Origin: Cytobacillus firmus
GTDB taxonomy: Bacteria > Bacillota > Bacilli > Bacillales > Cytobacillaceae
DNA: 64,000 bases
Assembly (NCBI RefSeq): GCF_023657595.1
Contig: NZ_CP098323.1
Location: 2,194,001 to 2,258,000, forward strand
Reading direction: 5' to 3'
Shown here: positions 1 to 9,245 of the stretch, one piece after another
How the letters are laid out: each line of letters opens with the position of its first letter
How positions within the stretch are numbered: position 1 is the stretch's first letter
Notes under the pieces: generated by a model
The model's database searches: none
Told to the model about the DNA's origin: nothing
What the model saw: only the letters and a program-made list of their open reading frames with translations
Program-made: the position numbers and the translations under genes

Positions 1-2
1 TG

Positions 3-83
3 GGTGAAAAAGAAAATAACAATGGAAAGGAAAATAAAGATCAGGCAGAAATATTCTTTAATAGTACACAGGATAGTGAATAA
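3..83 (+). CDS. 3' end of an unidentified gene (partial)
   Basis: An open frame enters from the left edge and stops at a TAA at 81-83. The 26 visible residues are hydrophilic and rich in Asn, Glu and Lys, which looks like a disordered C-terminal tail. No domain is visible, so no function can be given. Another frame is also open for the first 110 bases, so the choice of frame is uncertain. Confidence 0.3.
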   Translation, partial: GEKENNNGKENKDQAEIFFNSTQDSE

Positions 84-459
84 GTTCAGATAAAGGTTGG
101 CATAAAAATATTATGTAAACTAGATAAGTTAAATATAAAATATAAGAGGGGTTTATAAATCTTCAAAAATATCCCTTAAATAAGGATTAAACTAATATCA
201 GCTGGAGCATCAGAACATAAAACCAGGAATTTTAGTGTAAATGAAACTGGCTTTAAATAAATTCAGCTAAAATTCATTTCAAAATTCTACAAATGTAAAT
301 TAAACAAGCAGAATTAATTTGATGAAAAATTTAATGCTGTCTCACTATCTTAAGTATACTTTGATAATGAGACAGTGTTTTTATTCCATTTTATTACTTC
401 CTATAATATATATTATGTTCGGGGCGTTTTAAGAAAATATAAGAATAAAGCAGCATCTG
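84..459. other. Intergenic region, AT-rich, one hairpin
   Basis: No gene longer than a few codons with a ribosome binding site was found here on either strand. The only clear structure is the terminator-like hairpin at 337-383. The sequence is strongly AT-rich. Confidence 0.5.
337..383 (+). terminator. Rho-independent terminator
   Basis: The arms CTGTCTCA (337-344) and TGAGACAG (368-375) pair perfectly and are followed by a T-run on the + strand. It could end a transcript coming from the left edge. Confidence 0.6.
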
Positions 460-831
460 CTACTCTACCCTGTTCTTATAGCTGCTGTTTTTTATTTTCT
501 CCAGATTGATAAAACGTACACTGTATTCAATAACATCATTAATAAAGAGTCCATGGTTGTTAGCGAAATCTTTAACTTTTTCTAATAAGACCTTATCGTA
601 GGTTGTCTTGTATTGAACTCGATCCTTCGGCCGAGTTTTTTTATCATATGAAATAAAATCCTGATTCAAGACTTCCTGAAGTCCGTTTTCAAGCAAATAG
701 TTAATATGAGTGTCATGGTCTGCTGATAGAGTTTCTAATTGATTCAGTATAGTTTTACTGATATTTGTCCGGAATTTTACTCTTGACTCATCAGTTTTTT
801 GAATTAACTTGCCATTTACTAATTCCCACAT
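460..831 (-). CDS. Small protein with two RHH-like segments
   Basis: This 123-residue protein contains two similar segments. One is at about residues 17-55 (VKFRTNISKTILNQLETLSA...) and one at about 70-110 (VQYKTTYDKVLLEKVKDFA...). Each has the short strand followed by two helices expected of ribbon-helix-helix proteins. A DNA-binding or partner-binding role is therefore inferred, not shown. The ATG follows an AGGAGGCGGG ribosome binding site. It lies 27 bases downstream of the LAGLIDADG endonuclease gene on the same strand, so the two may share a transcript. I do not recognise the exact family. Confidence 0.7.
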   Translation of the reverse strand: MWELVNGKLIQKTDESRVKFRTNISKTILNQLETLSADHDTHINYLLENGLQEVLNQDFISYDKKTRPKDRVQYKTTYDKVLLEKVKDFANNHGLFINDVIEYSVRFINLEKIKNSSYKNRVE

Positions 832-857
832 TATTAAGCCCGCCTCCTGTTAAATGG

Positions 858-1742
<885 letters not shown>

Positions 1743-2039
1743 CTATTGCTTCTTCTTCTCAAAACCAAGCTCATCTGCCATTTCAGTGAGTGCTGACAGG
1801 TTTTGGTTCTTAAAAGCATTGTTCATATTTGATTTGCTCATGATTTGCTGCATAGGATGCATATTGGCGTTGTGGTTTCGGTTTCGTGTAAAAGCTACCG
1901 CTGCTGTGCTCAGCACTACACTGATCAGCGATCCCCACAGCCATCCCCAGTTGCTCTTTCTTTTTACGCCAAACATATTCATCATTGGCCTGCGCATATT
2001 CCCCATATTATTGAAAAGCGCTGAAATCCAGTTATTCAA
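1743..2039 (-). CDS. Small Asn/Met-rich protein with one membrane segment
   Basis: This protein of about 98 residues has one hydrophobic segment (WGWLWGSLISVVLSTAAVAF) preceded by a basic stretch, and Met/Asn-rich flanks. It is probably a single-pass membrane protein with a mostly cytoplasmic tail. The start is inferred as a TTG at 2039, about 9 bases after GGGAG. A TTG at 2045 is too close to that site. I do not recognise the family. It is transcribed alone and ends in a strong terminator. Confidence 0.6.
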   Translation of the reverse strand: MNNWISALFNNMGNMRRPMMNMFGVKRKSNWGWLWGSLISVVLSTAAVAFTRNRNHNANMHPMQQIMSKSNMNNAFKNQNLSALTEMADELGFEKKKQ

Positions 2040-2277
2040 CTGCAAGCACTCCCTTATTTATAACCGATTTTGAAAGAGACGTTTTCTCTTCCGGTTCTTA
2101 ATTTTCACTTAGTGGAATGCAAATATGCTGGCAATTTTTTTGATGGTCCACTCAGCTCCAGTTAAACAAATACTTCTTGAATACCCAGCAAAAATCAGCA
2201 GACTAATCACATATAAAAGTTGAAAAAAGCCAAAATACACGTGTGATTTATTAATAATATAGAAAGCAGGTAAGACA

Positions 2278-2481
2278 ATGACAGTTGGAACTCAAGTAAA
2301 ACAAGCTATTGCAGGGTTAAAAAGTGCACAGGCAAGCCTTGAAACCTTTGCTCTTGCAACCGATAATCAAAATGCTAAGCAGCTGTACCAAAGCGCTGCC
2401 CAGCAGACGCAATCCATCATTGATAGCCTTGAACCAAGGCTTCAGGAGATTCAGAAAGAAGAACCTCAATATAATCAATAA
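2278..2481 (+). CDS. DUF1657 family protein
   Basis: The 67-residue protein matches the DUF1657 pattern I know from Bacillus: an MTVGTQVKQ start, a central LE.FAL.T...A...Y segment and a SL.PRL...EPQY end. It is an all-helical small cytoplasmic protein. In heat-resistant Bacillus strains DUF1657 genes flank extra spoVA genes (spoVA2mob), which suggests a spore role; here the spoVA genes themselves are absent. A second DUF1657 gene and a DUF421 gene follow on the same strand, probably as one operon. The ATG follows AAAGCAGG. Confidence 0.9.
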   Translation: MTVGTQVKQAIAGLKSAQASLETFALATDNQNAKQLYQSAAQQTQSIIDSLEPRLQEIQKEEPQYNQ

Positions 2482-2547
2482 AGCAAATGGCTCGCTTTTG
2501 CCAGCCGCGTTTAAATAAAAACTCTTATGAATGGTGTGATTTTCCCG

Positions 2548-2754
2548 ATGACCATTGCTTCTGATGTCAGTCAATGTCTTGCAGCAATACGTTCTATTGA
2601 AGCGCAATTATCCAGCCTTGCATTAACTTCAATGGACGAAGAAGCTAAACGTCTTTTTCATGAATCTATGCTGGAGATAAGCACAATAAAAAGTGATCTG
2701 GAAAACAGAAAAAAGGTTATTGAGTTAGAGGAGCCTCAATATAAACCAAATTAA
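2548..2754 (+). CDS. DUF1657 family protein, second copy
   Basis: This 68-residue paralogue of the preceding gene has an MTIASDVSQCLAAI start, a conserved A..LF.E....I helix and an EEPQYK end. The open frame reaches back to an ATG at 2527, but homologues I recall begin MTIASDV, so the ATG at 2548 is chosen. It lies 66 bases after the first DUF1657 gene and 20 bases before the DUF421 gene. Its function is unknown; co-transcription with the neighbours is inferred from spacing. Confidence 0.85.
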   Translation: MTIASDVSQCLAAIRSIEAQLSSLALTSMDEEAKRLFHESMLEISTIKSDLENRKKVIELEEPQYKPN

Positions 2755-2774
2755 TCAAATATGGAGATGAAATT

Positions 2775-3632
2775 ATGCCAGAGTGGCTGCTGATTGGTGC
2801 TCGTTCTATATTGTTCGTAGGTGTTCTATTCGTTATTACTAAACTGATTGGGAAAAAACAAATTTCTGAGCTTTCATTTTTTGAATATGTATCAGGCATT
2901 ACCATCGGGAGTATAGCCGGTGAGATTATTATGGGATTAGATAACCACTGGGCCAGCGGAATACTATCCATTATGATTTTTGGTCTTGTAACATTATTTG
3001 CTGATATGCTCGCTCTGAAAAGCAAAAGCTTCCGTGATTTTTTTGAAGGAAAAGGAACAATATTTATTAAAGATGGGAAAATATTAGAAGACAACTTAAA
3101 AAAGGAACGATACTCCATAGATGACTTATCCTCTTTGCTCCGACAAAAAAATGTCTTTAAGGCAGCCGATGTGGAGTTCGCAGTTCTGGAGCCTCGCGGC
3201 GACCTTAGCATTATGCTGAAGAAGGAAAACCAGCCGCTCACTCCAAAAGATCTTCAATTGAACTTGCCTCAGGAAAAAGAACCGCAAACGGTTATTATGG
3301 ATGGTAACATTCTAAACGATCCATTGGCCGGATCAGGAAAAAACAAAAAATGGCTGAAAGCTGAGATAGAGAAATTAGGCCTCACTCAGGAAAATATTTT
3401 TTTAGGACAAATTGATTCTTTGGGTGACTTAACTGTGGATGTATATGATGATTCAATTAAGGTTTCTGCACCCCAACAGCGTCCTCTGCTTCTGGCCATG
3501 ATTAAGAAGTGTGCAGCGGATCTGGAGATATTTTCATTGCAGACTGATTCAAAAAGTGCACAGAAAATGTATGAAAGAAATACTGAAAAGCTGAATCAAA
3601 TTATTCAGAAACTGGCTCCGTACCTAAAGTAA
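2775..3632 (+). CDS. DUF421 (YetF-like) membrane protein with DUF1657-like tail
   Basis: This 285-residue protein has about three N-terminal membrane helices (residues 5-25, 35-55 and 60-80) followed by the soluble DUF421 domain. The domain shows the typical LR....VEFAVLEPRGDLS strand pattern. The last 45 residues (LLAMIKKCAADLEIFSLQTD...) align with the two upstream DUF1657 proteins (LE.F.L.TD...A...Y....II..L.P.L), so the protein appears to be a DUF421-DUF1657 fusion. The layout resembles the 3' part of spore spoVA2mob operons. It probably sits in a spore or vegetative membrane; the molecular role is not known. Confidence 0.9.
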   Translation: MPEWLLIGARSILFVGVLFVITKLIGKKQISELSFFEYVSGITIGSIAGEIIMGLDNHWASGILSIMIFGLVTLFADMLALKSKSFRDFFEGKGTIFIKDGKILEDNLKKERYSIDDLSSLLRQKNVFKAADVEFAVLEPRGDLSIMLKKENQPLTPKDLQLNLPQEKEPQTVIMDGNILNDPLAGSGKNKKWLKAEIEKLGLTQENIFLGQIDSLGDLTVDVYDDSIKVSAPQQRPLLLAMIKKCAADLEIFSLQTDSKSAQKMYERNTEKLNQIIQKLAPYLK

Positions 3633-3670
3633 TCCATCGCCTTCCCTCCTTCGTTCTTCCAACCATCAAA

Positions 3671-3702
3671 AAACAAACACCAGACATTTGGTGTTTGTTT
3701 TT
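3671..3702. terminator. Bidirectional terminator
   Basis: The arms AAACAAACACC (3671-3681) and GGTGTTTGTTT (3690-3700) are flanked by A- and T-runs. It can end both the DUF421 transcript (+) and the permease gene (-), whose stop codon is at 3701. Confidence 0.85.
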
Positions 3703-5065
3703 AACAGGTTCCTTTTCCTTCGTTCTTCCATACTGCCTTTTGCATAATTAGAGCTGCAATCGCTATTATTGCAACGAAAAGTAAGCTTACGAAAAAACCA
3801 AACCTAATTGATTTTTCAAGTAATGTCCCGCTGACCGCAGCAAGGATCAGGATCAGTCCAAAAATGGCAAGGAGCTTGCCAAATAATTTATTCTCTAAAA
3901 TCCGCAGCGCCGAAATAATGATGAAAGACCAATTAAATAAAATCATGATCCCTGCTGCAGTGGTAATGTATTCATAGATTTTTCCCGGCAAAAGCAGCGC
4001 AGTTATAATGGACGCTATTAAACCCGCTGTAGCAAGTGCCAGCGATGGCAGCGGCAGGTCCTTCCACTTTTTTATCTTTTTTGAAAAAAGATTTGGTGCA
4101 TCGCCATCATTTGCTAGGGTAACCAGCAATGATGTTACTCCAAACAGTGAAGCTGTCATGGTAGAGAAGCCGGCAATGATGATGGCTGCATTAAAAACGT
4201 GCGGGAAAAAGTCCAGGTTATAATGTTCCATGGCAGTCACAAACGGACTTTCTTTTTCATTAAATTCCCCATGTGAAGCCATGTATACGGCTAAGCCAAG
4301 TGAAATGACATAAATGATGACCAGCACGATCAGCATGATAATGCCGGCTTTGGGAGCATCTTCTTTCTTTTTCAACCTGGTAGCCATCAGCCCGATGACT
4401 TCAATTCCTCCGTATGCATAGAAAGCATAAATTAAAGATGACCAAAATCCTTTAAAGCCCTCAGGAAACCAGTCCCCTGCAGAACCTGGGAATCCCGGAT
4501 GAGTAACATCTCCGTCCATTACACCGGTTAAAGCTGCAAAAGCCAGGATGATGAACATGATGATGGCTGCAGTCTTAATAACTGCAAAGAGGTTTTCTGC
4601 CTTATCAAAGCCTTTGCTTCCTGTTAGGACGACAATAATCGAAAGAATAGCATAGCACGCTGCAAAAATCCAAAGCGGGACATGCGGCAGCCAAAATCTT
4701 GTTAAGATGGATAGAGCGGTTAACTGGCTCCCCATAATTAATATATTTGAGCACCAGTAATTCCAGCCGCAGCTAAATCCTGCCCACTTCCCATACGCTT
4801 TATTGGCATAATAGCAGAAAGATCCTTCCTGCGGGTCTTCTGCTGTCATTTTAGCTAAAAGATTATAGACTATATAAGTTCCGATAGCCGCTAATATAAA
4901 TGAAAATACAATGGCTGGTCCTGTAATCTTGATTCCAATGGCAGACCCAAGAAAAAATCCGGTCCCGATGGTGCAGCCCACACCAATCAGTGATAATTGC
5001 CACCATTTTAAATCACCTGATTCACTACCTTTCGAGGAATTGCCGCTTGGAAGAAAAAAATCCAT
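3701..5065 (-). CDS. Amino acid permease, APC superfamily
   Basis: The 454-residue protein has twelve predicted membrane segments. Its N-terminal signature (LSLIGVGCTIGTGFFLGS) is the unwound TM1 substrate-binding region of amino acid/polyamine permeases. Further hallmarks are GGIEVIGLMA in TM6 and GFSTMTASLFG in TM8. It should import an amino acid by cation symport; the substrate cannot be told from sequence. It stands alone with its own terminator, and the preceding 113-residue gene has a separate terminator. Confidence 0.88.
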   Translation of the reverse strand: MDFFLPSGNSSKGSESGDLKWWQLSLIGVGCTIGTGFFLGSAIGIKITGPAIVFSFILAAIGTYIVYNLLAKMTAEDPQEGSFCYYANKAYGKWAGFSCGWNYWCSNILIMGSQLTALSILTRFWLPHVPLWIFAACYAILSIIVVLTGSKGFDKAENLFAVIKTAAIIMFIILAFAALTGVMDGDVTHPGFPGSAGDWFPEGFKGFWSSLIYAFYAYGGIEVIGLMATRLKKKEDAPKAGIIMLIVLVIIYVISLGLAVYMASHGEFNEKESPFVTAMEHYNLDFFPHVFNAAIIIAGFSTMTASLFGVTSLLVTLANDGDAPNLFSKKIKKWKDLPLPSLALATAGLIASIITALLLPGKIYEYITTAAGIMILFNWSFIIISALRILENKLFGKLLAIFGLILILAAVSGTLLEKSIRFGFFVSLLFVAIIAIAALIMQKAVWKNEGKGTC

Positions 5066-5099
5066 GATGTACCTCCCTCATTGCGTCGCATACTGGCAG

Positions 5100-5131
5100 A
5101 AAAATAAGCCGATTCAGCTGCTGATCGGCTT
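5100..5131 (-). terminator. Terminator of the 5168-5509 gene
   Basis: The arms AAGCCGAT (5106-5113) and ATCGGCTT (5124-5131) are followed on the minus strand by ATTTTTC. It lies 36 bases after the stop codon of the small gene. Confidence 0.75.
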
Positions 5132-5167
5132 CCGTTTCGATGCCACATGGAAAATTGCCAAAAAACC

Positions 5168-5509
5168 TTATTTCTTTTTCTCGGAACTGTCGCTCTTTAA
5201 TCCTGTTACAGTTCTGAACAGTTGAGTGTGCATGCTTCCCTGGACGATATCCTCAAGGAAAAATTGCTCGATCAGTTTTTTGTATTCCTCATCTTCGAAC
5301 ATCTTTTTGTTTTGCAGCTCCATCTCTGCCAGACCCTCATATGTGGAAAGAAAAGCATATGTATGATCATCGCCTGATATGGGTGATAATAATTCGACTT
5401 TATGCTGGTAATTTTCGTTACGGTAATTTTGTATCATTCTGAGATTTTTCAGAGCTTCAACAAAGTTATCCTGTTTTAATTGAAAAGACTGATAAACAAA
5501 AACTGACAT
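5168..5509 (-). CDS. Conserved small cytoplasmic protein
   Basis: The 113-residue protein reads as an alpha/beta protein. It begins with a strand (MSVFVYQSFQL), then a helix (NFVEALKNLRMIQNYR), then further strands. The pattern is like dimeric alpha/beta-barrel (ABM/NIPSNAP-type) proteins, but no diagnostic motif is present. There is no signal peptide, and the C-terminus is very basic (SSEKKK). The start has AAGGGGATT upstream. I do not know its function. It is a single-gene unit between the permease gene and the Gln-rich pair. Confidence 0.7.
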   Translation of the reverse strand: MSVFVYQSFQLKQDNFVEALKNLRMIQNYRNENYQHKVELLSPISGDDHTYAFLSTYEGLAEMELQNKKMFEDEEYKKLIEQFFLEDIVQGSMHTQLFRTVTGLKSDSSEKKK

Positions 5510-5811
5510 GATAATCCCCTTCCCAAGAGTTTAAGAGCGTTTTAGTTGAATTCAATGCTATTTTACAGATTTAAATTCCAGGTAGCTTAATGAAATATAT
5601 TGGAGTGGCACTCCCTGGAGGAGTTCAGTTTGATTTCCTTCCTGTATAGTTTGTTATGTTTTTCAGAAAATATTCTTTGCTGTTTTTCGGAAGCTTTCTT
5701 TATGAAAAAGTTCCCTTTTATTGATTTTTTTTTCTGATTTTTTATTCGGAGGAGTGCTAAGAATATCGAAGGGGCAAATGTCCCGTGAAAAATTATTAGG
5801 AGGCTGATTAT
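5510..5811. other. Intergenic region before the Gln-rich gene pair
   Basis: About 300 bases without an ORF I would call. A 17-codon frame (GTG at about 5754, stop TGA just before 5812) sits directly against a GGAGGA and is too close to be convincing. No promoter matching sigma-A consensus was found. The region probably holds the promoter of the pair at 5812-6170. Confidence 0.4.
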
Positions 5812-5913
5812 ATGCATACAGTTCAACATGGTGTACAGCAGGCAGGTCAAGCGCGTCAGCTTGCACAGCAGCTCATTCAGCAGACACAGCAGGGAAGCAA
5901 GCAATACCTATGA
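5812..5913 (+). CDS. Gln-rich 33-residue peptide
   Basis: This short ORF follows an excellent TTAGGAGG site by 9 bases and encodes a peptide with about 36% Gln (HGVQQAGQARQLAQQLIQQ). It is a predicted amphipathic helix. Its stop overlaps the next start as ATGA, so translation of the two genes should be coupled. It is shorter than most gene callers report. Its function is unknown. One alternative is that the two ORFs are halves of a single ancestral gene separated by a frameshift. Confidence 0.65.
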   Translation: MHTVQHGVQQAGQARQLAQQLIQQTQQGSKQYL

Positions 5914-6170
5914 TGCTTCAGCAGGAACAGCAGAATATCCAAATGCTTGAACAGATTCTGCAGCGTGAGAAGCAGGCTGCTCAATTAATTGAACAAAGTC
6001 TGCATAGTCACGAGCTGGCAATTCAGCGATGCCAGGAAGTTGTAAATATCTGCAATCAAATGCAAGGGCAGCTCACCGGGCCTGAAATGACCACTCTCCA
6101 GCAGCCTTTTAATAATCAGTTTCAGACTGGATCCCAATATAATTATGCAGGCACTTTTCGCCAGCAATAA
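5910..6170 (+). CDS. Gln-rich helical small protein
   Basis: The 86-residue protein is dominated by Gln and Leu heptads at residues 1-50 (QQNIQMLEQILQREKQAAQL), which suggests a coiled coil, and ends in a Gln/Asn/Tyr-rich tail (NNQFQTGSQYNYAG). The composition resembles Bacillus spore-coat-associated small proteins, but that is only an inference. It overlaps the upstream peptide gene by 4 bases and has no good ribosome binding site of its own, so it depends on coupling. Two Cys residues lie at about 41 and 48. Confidence 0.75.
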   Translation: MMLQQEQQNIQMLEQILQREKQAAQLIEQSLHSHELAIQRCQEVVNICNQMQGQLTGPEMTTLQQPFNNQFQTGSQYNYAGTFRQQ

Positions 6171-6173
6171 ATG

Positions 6174-6201
6174 AAAAAACAGCCCGATTAATTCGGGCTG
6201 T
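6174..6201 (-). terminator. Terminator of htpG
   Basis: The arms ACAGCCCGA (6179-6187) and TCGGGCTGT (6193-6201) are followed on the minus strand by six Ts (6174-6179). The + strand lacks a T-run, so it mainly serves htpG. Confidence 0.85.
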
Positions 6202-6208
6202 TACAACT

Positions 6209-8086
6209 TTACACCATAACTTTGCAGATATCATTCGTAAATTCCACAGGGTCGCTGATTGGCAGGCCTTCAATCAGCAAAGCCTGATTATATAGGAGGT
6301 TTGTATAGAGACTTAACTTTTCCTTATCATTTTCCATAGCATTTTTTAAGGCCTGGAACACTTCATGGCTTGAATTGATTTCCAGTACCTTGTTCGCTTT
6401 TACATTTTGATTGTCAGGCATGCTGCTGAGGACCTTTTCCATTTCAATGGTGACTTCCCCATCTGCACTAAGGCAAACCGGATAGCTTTTAAGTCTTTTG
6501 GAAATCCGGACATCTGTCACTTTTCCTGATAAAATCTCCTTCATGGTGCTGAACAATTCCTTATGTTCTTTTTCTTCTGATTCGGATATCTTTTCTTCCT
6601 CATTCTCTATGCCGAGATCGCCGCTTGAGACTGACTTAAATTCCTTCTCTTTATAGGACATCAGCATTTTAATGGCGAACTCATCAATATCCTCTGTAAA
6701 GTACAGAATTTCATAACCCTTATCCGCCACCAGTTCGGCTTGTGGAAGCTTTTCGATTCTTTCGTATGACTCACCAGCAGCATAATAAATATATTTCTGG
6801 TCTTCCTTCATTCGGGATACATATTCATCAAGTGATACCAATTTCTTCTCTTGTGAAGAATAGAACATCAATAAATGCTGGAGTGTTTCTTTATGGGTTC
6901 CGAAATCACTGTAAACACCGTATTTTAATTGTCTTCCAAATGACTTGTAAAATTGTTCATATTTTTCCCGCTCATTTTTCATGAGACTTTGGAGCTCATT
7001 TTTAATTTTTTTGCTGATGTTTTTCGCAATAAGCTTCAGCTGGCGATCATGCTGGAGCATTTCCCTTGAGATGTTAAGGGATAAATCTTCAGAGTCCACC
7101 ATCCCTTTGACAAAACTGAAATAATCAGGCAAAAGGTCTCCACACTTATTCATGATTAAAACGCCATTCGAATAAAGCTCCAGGCCTTTTTCGTATTCCT
7201 TTGAGTAATAATCAAATGGAATATTTTCAGGTATATATAAAATCGCATTATAGCGGATTGTTCCATCCACATTAATATGGATATGCTTTACCGGCTTGTC
7301 AAAGCCATAATGCTTTTCCTGATAGAATTTTTCGTAATCCTCGTCTGACAGTTCACTTTTATTTTTCCGCCAGATTGGGACCATGCTATTAATGGTCTGC
7401 TCTTCAATATTTTCCTCATACTCGTTTTCGGCATCACTTTTAGGCTTACTTACCTTAACATCCATTTTAATAGGATAGCGGATGAAATCAGAGTATTTTT
7501 TTATGATCGACTTTAAACGGTACTCCTCGAGGTATTCATCATAGCTTTCATCTTCCGTGTTTTCTTTAATTTTTAATATAATTTCAGTACCGACCGCGTC
7601 TTTTTCAAATGGTGCAATCGTATAACCATCAGCACCATGGGATTCCCATTTGTATGCTAGATCACTGCCAAGTGCTTTACTGATCACTGTTACAACATCT
7701 GCGACCATGAAAGCAGCATAAAACCCTACTCCGAATTGGCCAATAATATCATGCCCATCTTTAATCTCATTTTCTTTCTTAAATGCGAGAGATCCGCTTT
7801 TGGCGATGACACCCAGGTTGTTTTCCAGTTCTTCTTTAGTCATTCCAATGCCGGTATCTTTGATTGTTAATGTCCTGTTCTCTTTATCAGGAACGACTTT
7901 TATGTAGTAACTGTCTTTGTCAAACGTTAAAGAATCGTCTGTAAGTGCTTTGTAGTAGATCTTATCGATGGCATCACTGCTGTTGGAAATAAGCTCCCTC
8001 AGGAACACCTCTCTTTGAGAGTAAATGGAGTTAATCATCATTTCCAATAATCTCTTGGATTCTGCCTGAAACTGTTTTGTTTCCAT
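6209..8086 (-). CDS. htpG: Molecular chaperone HtpG (bacterial Hsp90)
   Basis: The 625-residue protein has the length usual for Bacillus HtpG. The N-terminal GHKL ATPase domain shows [18 protein letters not shown] and [13 protein letters not shown], which bind and close over ATP. The middle domain ([16 protein letters not shown]) and the C-terminal dimerisation domain follow. It is a cytosolic homodimeric chaperone. The ATG at 8086 is chosen because GGGGAGAG lies 6 bases upstream; the frame is open to 8107. The promoter region holds a CIRCE operator, so HrcA control is expected, unlike B. subtilis htpG. Confidence 0.98.
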   Translation of the reverse strand: METKQFQAESKRLLEMMINSIYSQREVFLRELISNSSDAIDKIYYKALTDDSLTFDKDSYYIKVVPDKENRTLTIKDTGIGMTKEELENNLGVIAKSGSLAFKKENEIKDGHDIIGQFGVGFYAAFMVADVVTVISKALGSDLAYKWESHGADGYTIAPFEKDAVGTEIILKIKENTEDESYDEYLEEYRLKSIIKKYSDFIRYPIKMDVKVSKPKSDAENEYEENIEEQTINSMVPIWRKNKSELSDEDYEKFYQEKHYGFDKPVKHIHINVDGTIRYNAILYIPENIPFDYYSKEYEKGLELYSNGVLIMNKCGDLLPDYFSFVKGMVDSEDLSLNISREMLQHDRQLKLIAKNISKKIKNELQSLMKNEREKYEQFYKSFGRQLKYGVYSDFGTHKETLQHLLMFYSSQEKKLVSLDEYVSRMKEDQKYIYYAAGESYERIEKLPQAELVADKGYEILYFTEDIDEFAIKMLMSYKEKEFKSVSSGDLGIENEEEKISESEEKEHKELFSTMKEILSGKVTDVRISKRLKSYPVCLSADGEVTIEMEKVLSSMPDNQNVKANKVLEINSSHEVFQALKNAMENDKEKLSLYTNLLYNQALLIEGLPISDPVEFTNDICKVMV

Positions 8087-8118
8087 GTTAGTCTCTCCCC
8101 TTACCATTCTTTATTGCA

Positions 8119-8145
8119 TTAGCACTTAAACCTTAAGAGTGCTAA
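8119..8145 (-). promoter_or_regulatory. CIRCE operator (HrcA site) of htpG
   Basis: The inverted repeat TTAGCACTT-N9-GAGTGCTAA differs from the CIRCE consensus (TTAGCACTC-N9-GAGTGCTAA) by one base and has the exact 9-base spacer. It lies just after the -10 box and 33 bases before the start codon of htpG. Confidence 0.92.
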
Positions 8146-8153
8146 ACAATATT

Positions 8154-8182
8154 TAAATATCATATTAGCTAATTTGTGTCAA
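8154..8182 (-). promoter_or_regulatory. Sigma-A promoter of htpG
   Basis: On the minus strand a perfect -35 TTGACA (8177-8182) is followed by a 17-base spacer and a weak -10 TATTTA (8154-8159). The -10 is preceded by TGA, giving an extended -10 element. The CIRCE operator begins 9 bases further on. Confidence 0.75.
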
Positions 8183-8204
8183 TTAGCTTGAACCTACTTT
8201 CTTT

Positions 8205-9140
8205 CTAAATGATTTCTTCCGCACATTCAACAAGATTGCGTATTGTCTCTTTTAATTGCCTCGACAGCTGTTCTGTAGTCCATTTCGCACTCTGATTGTC
8301 CAAATCTGATTGTATTAACAGCATCATCCAAACTGAAAAAACAGCTGAAAATAAGTAATATTCCTGTTTGAATTTTACCCTGTCAGGAACAGAGATTTGG
8401 GTTTCTTCGCAATAACAGTCCAGAATCTTATTTCGTAAAGTATGGTCATCAGGCTTAGGGAAGCCCGGATGTGACATATCGATTAAATGAAATAAATCCC
8501 AATTAGGTATGTTTAAGTGGCAATGTTCCCAGTCCAGAACCACCGTCTTACCGCCCGCATACCCAAAATTCCCCTGGTGCAAATCCCCATGGCAAAGAAC
8601 CTTCGCAGCGGAAAAGGATTTAGAGGTACATGCGCTGAAAAGGATGCTTTCTAATCGTTCAGAAATGTTATGTAACCTGAAAATAGTAAAAACCTTCTCT
8701 TTGTTCTGCAGAATATGGTTTGCCATTTCCTCAATAGCCGTTTTAGGACCAATCAGCTCTGTATTGGAAAACCGCTCAGCGGGCAAAGAGTGCCATTTGG
8801 CCATTAGAGCAGTTAGTTCCAGTGCAATAGTAGAATCAAAAGTATGAGTGATGTTGCCAAGATCCTCTAAAATAATCCAATTATTGCTTAGTTTATCTTG
8901 AACGGAGGACGAAAGGATTTTTGGATACTTTAGCGGGAGTTCTGCCAGTATATTTTCGAAAATCCACACTTCTTTTCCCAGCTGTGTATTGTTTGTCAGG
9001 GGCTTGAAAATATAGCTTTTGGTCTCATCAATAAAAAAGCGCTCGACAAACCGGCCGTTTGAGCCCTGATATAAATTCTCTCTTCTTAAAATGTAACGGT
9101 CATTTAGTGTCCCGTTTGCAGTCACAATATTAGTAAACAA
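8205..9140 (-). CDS. Aminoglycoside phosphotransferase (APH) family kinase
   Basis: The product is about 311 residues. The catalytic loop VLCHGDLHQGNF and the metal-binding VVLDWEH are the two hallmarks of the APH/choline-kinase fold. The N-lobe is short, with a phosphate-loop-like region around YIFKPL. The substrate is unknown; such orphan members phosphorylate small alcohols or sugars, and resistance should not be assumed. The start is taken as a TTG at 9140 because AAGGGGG lies 9 bases upstream. The frame is open to 9218, but that extension overlaps the neighbour's terminator and has no binding site. Confidence 0.82.
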   Translation of the reverse strand: MFTNIVTANGTLNDRYILRRENLYQGSNGRFVERFFIDETKSYIFKPLTNNTQLGKEVWIFENILAELPLKYPKILSSSVQDKLSNNWIILEDLGNITHTFDSTIALELTALMAKWHSLPAERFSNTELIGPKTAIEEMANHILQNKEKVFTIFRLHNISERLESILFSACTSKSFSAAKVLCHGDLHQGNFGYAGGKTVVLDWEHCHLNIPNWDLFHLIDMSHPGFPKPDDHTLRNKILDCYCEETQISVPDRVKFKQEYYLFSAVFSVWMMLLIQSDLDNQSAKWTTEQLSRQLKETIRNLVECAEEII

Positions 9141-9215
9141 GCTTTCGTTCCCCCTTATAGGAATCCTGCCTAACAATATATATAAAACGGCTTTTAAAAA
9201 TAATACTTCTTTACA

Positions 9216-9242
9216 CAAAAAAAGTACCCTCAGAGAGGATAC
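9216..9242 (-). terminator. Terminator after the deacetylase gene
   Basis: On the minus strand GTATCCTC pairs with GAGGGTAC (+ coordinates 9224-9242) and is followed by seven Ts. It ends the phn-deacetylase transcript 4 bases after the deacetylase stop codon. Confidence 0.85.
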
Positions 9243-9245
9243 TAT

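Noticed and set aside
2160..2260. Sigma-G promoter before the DUF1657 block
   Set aside because: GAATA and CAGACTA boxes exist near 2178-2200, but the spacing is 15 rather than 17-18 bases, so the match is not convincing.
8205..9140. Aminoglycoside resistance gene
   Set aside because: Only the general APH kinase motifs are present. Chromosomal orphan APH-fold kinases are common and need not act on antibiotics.
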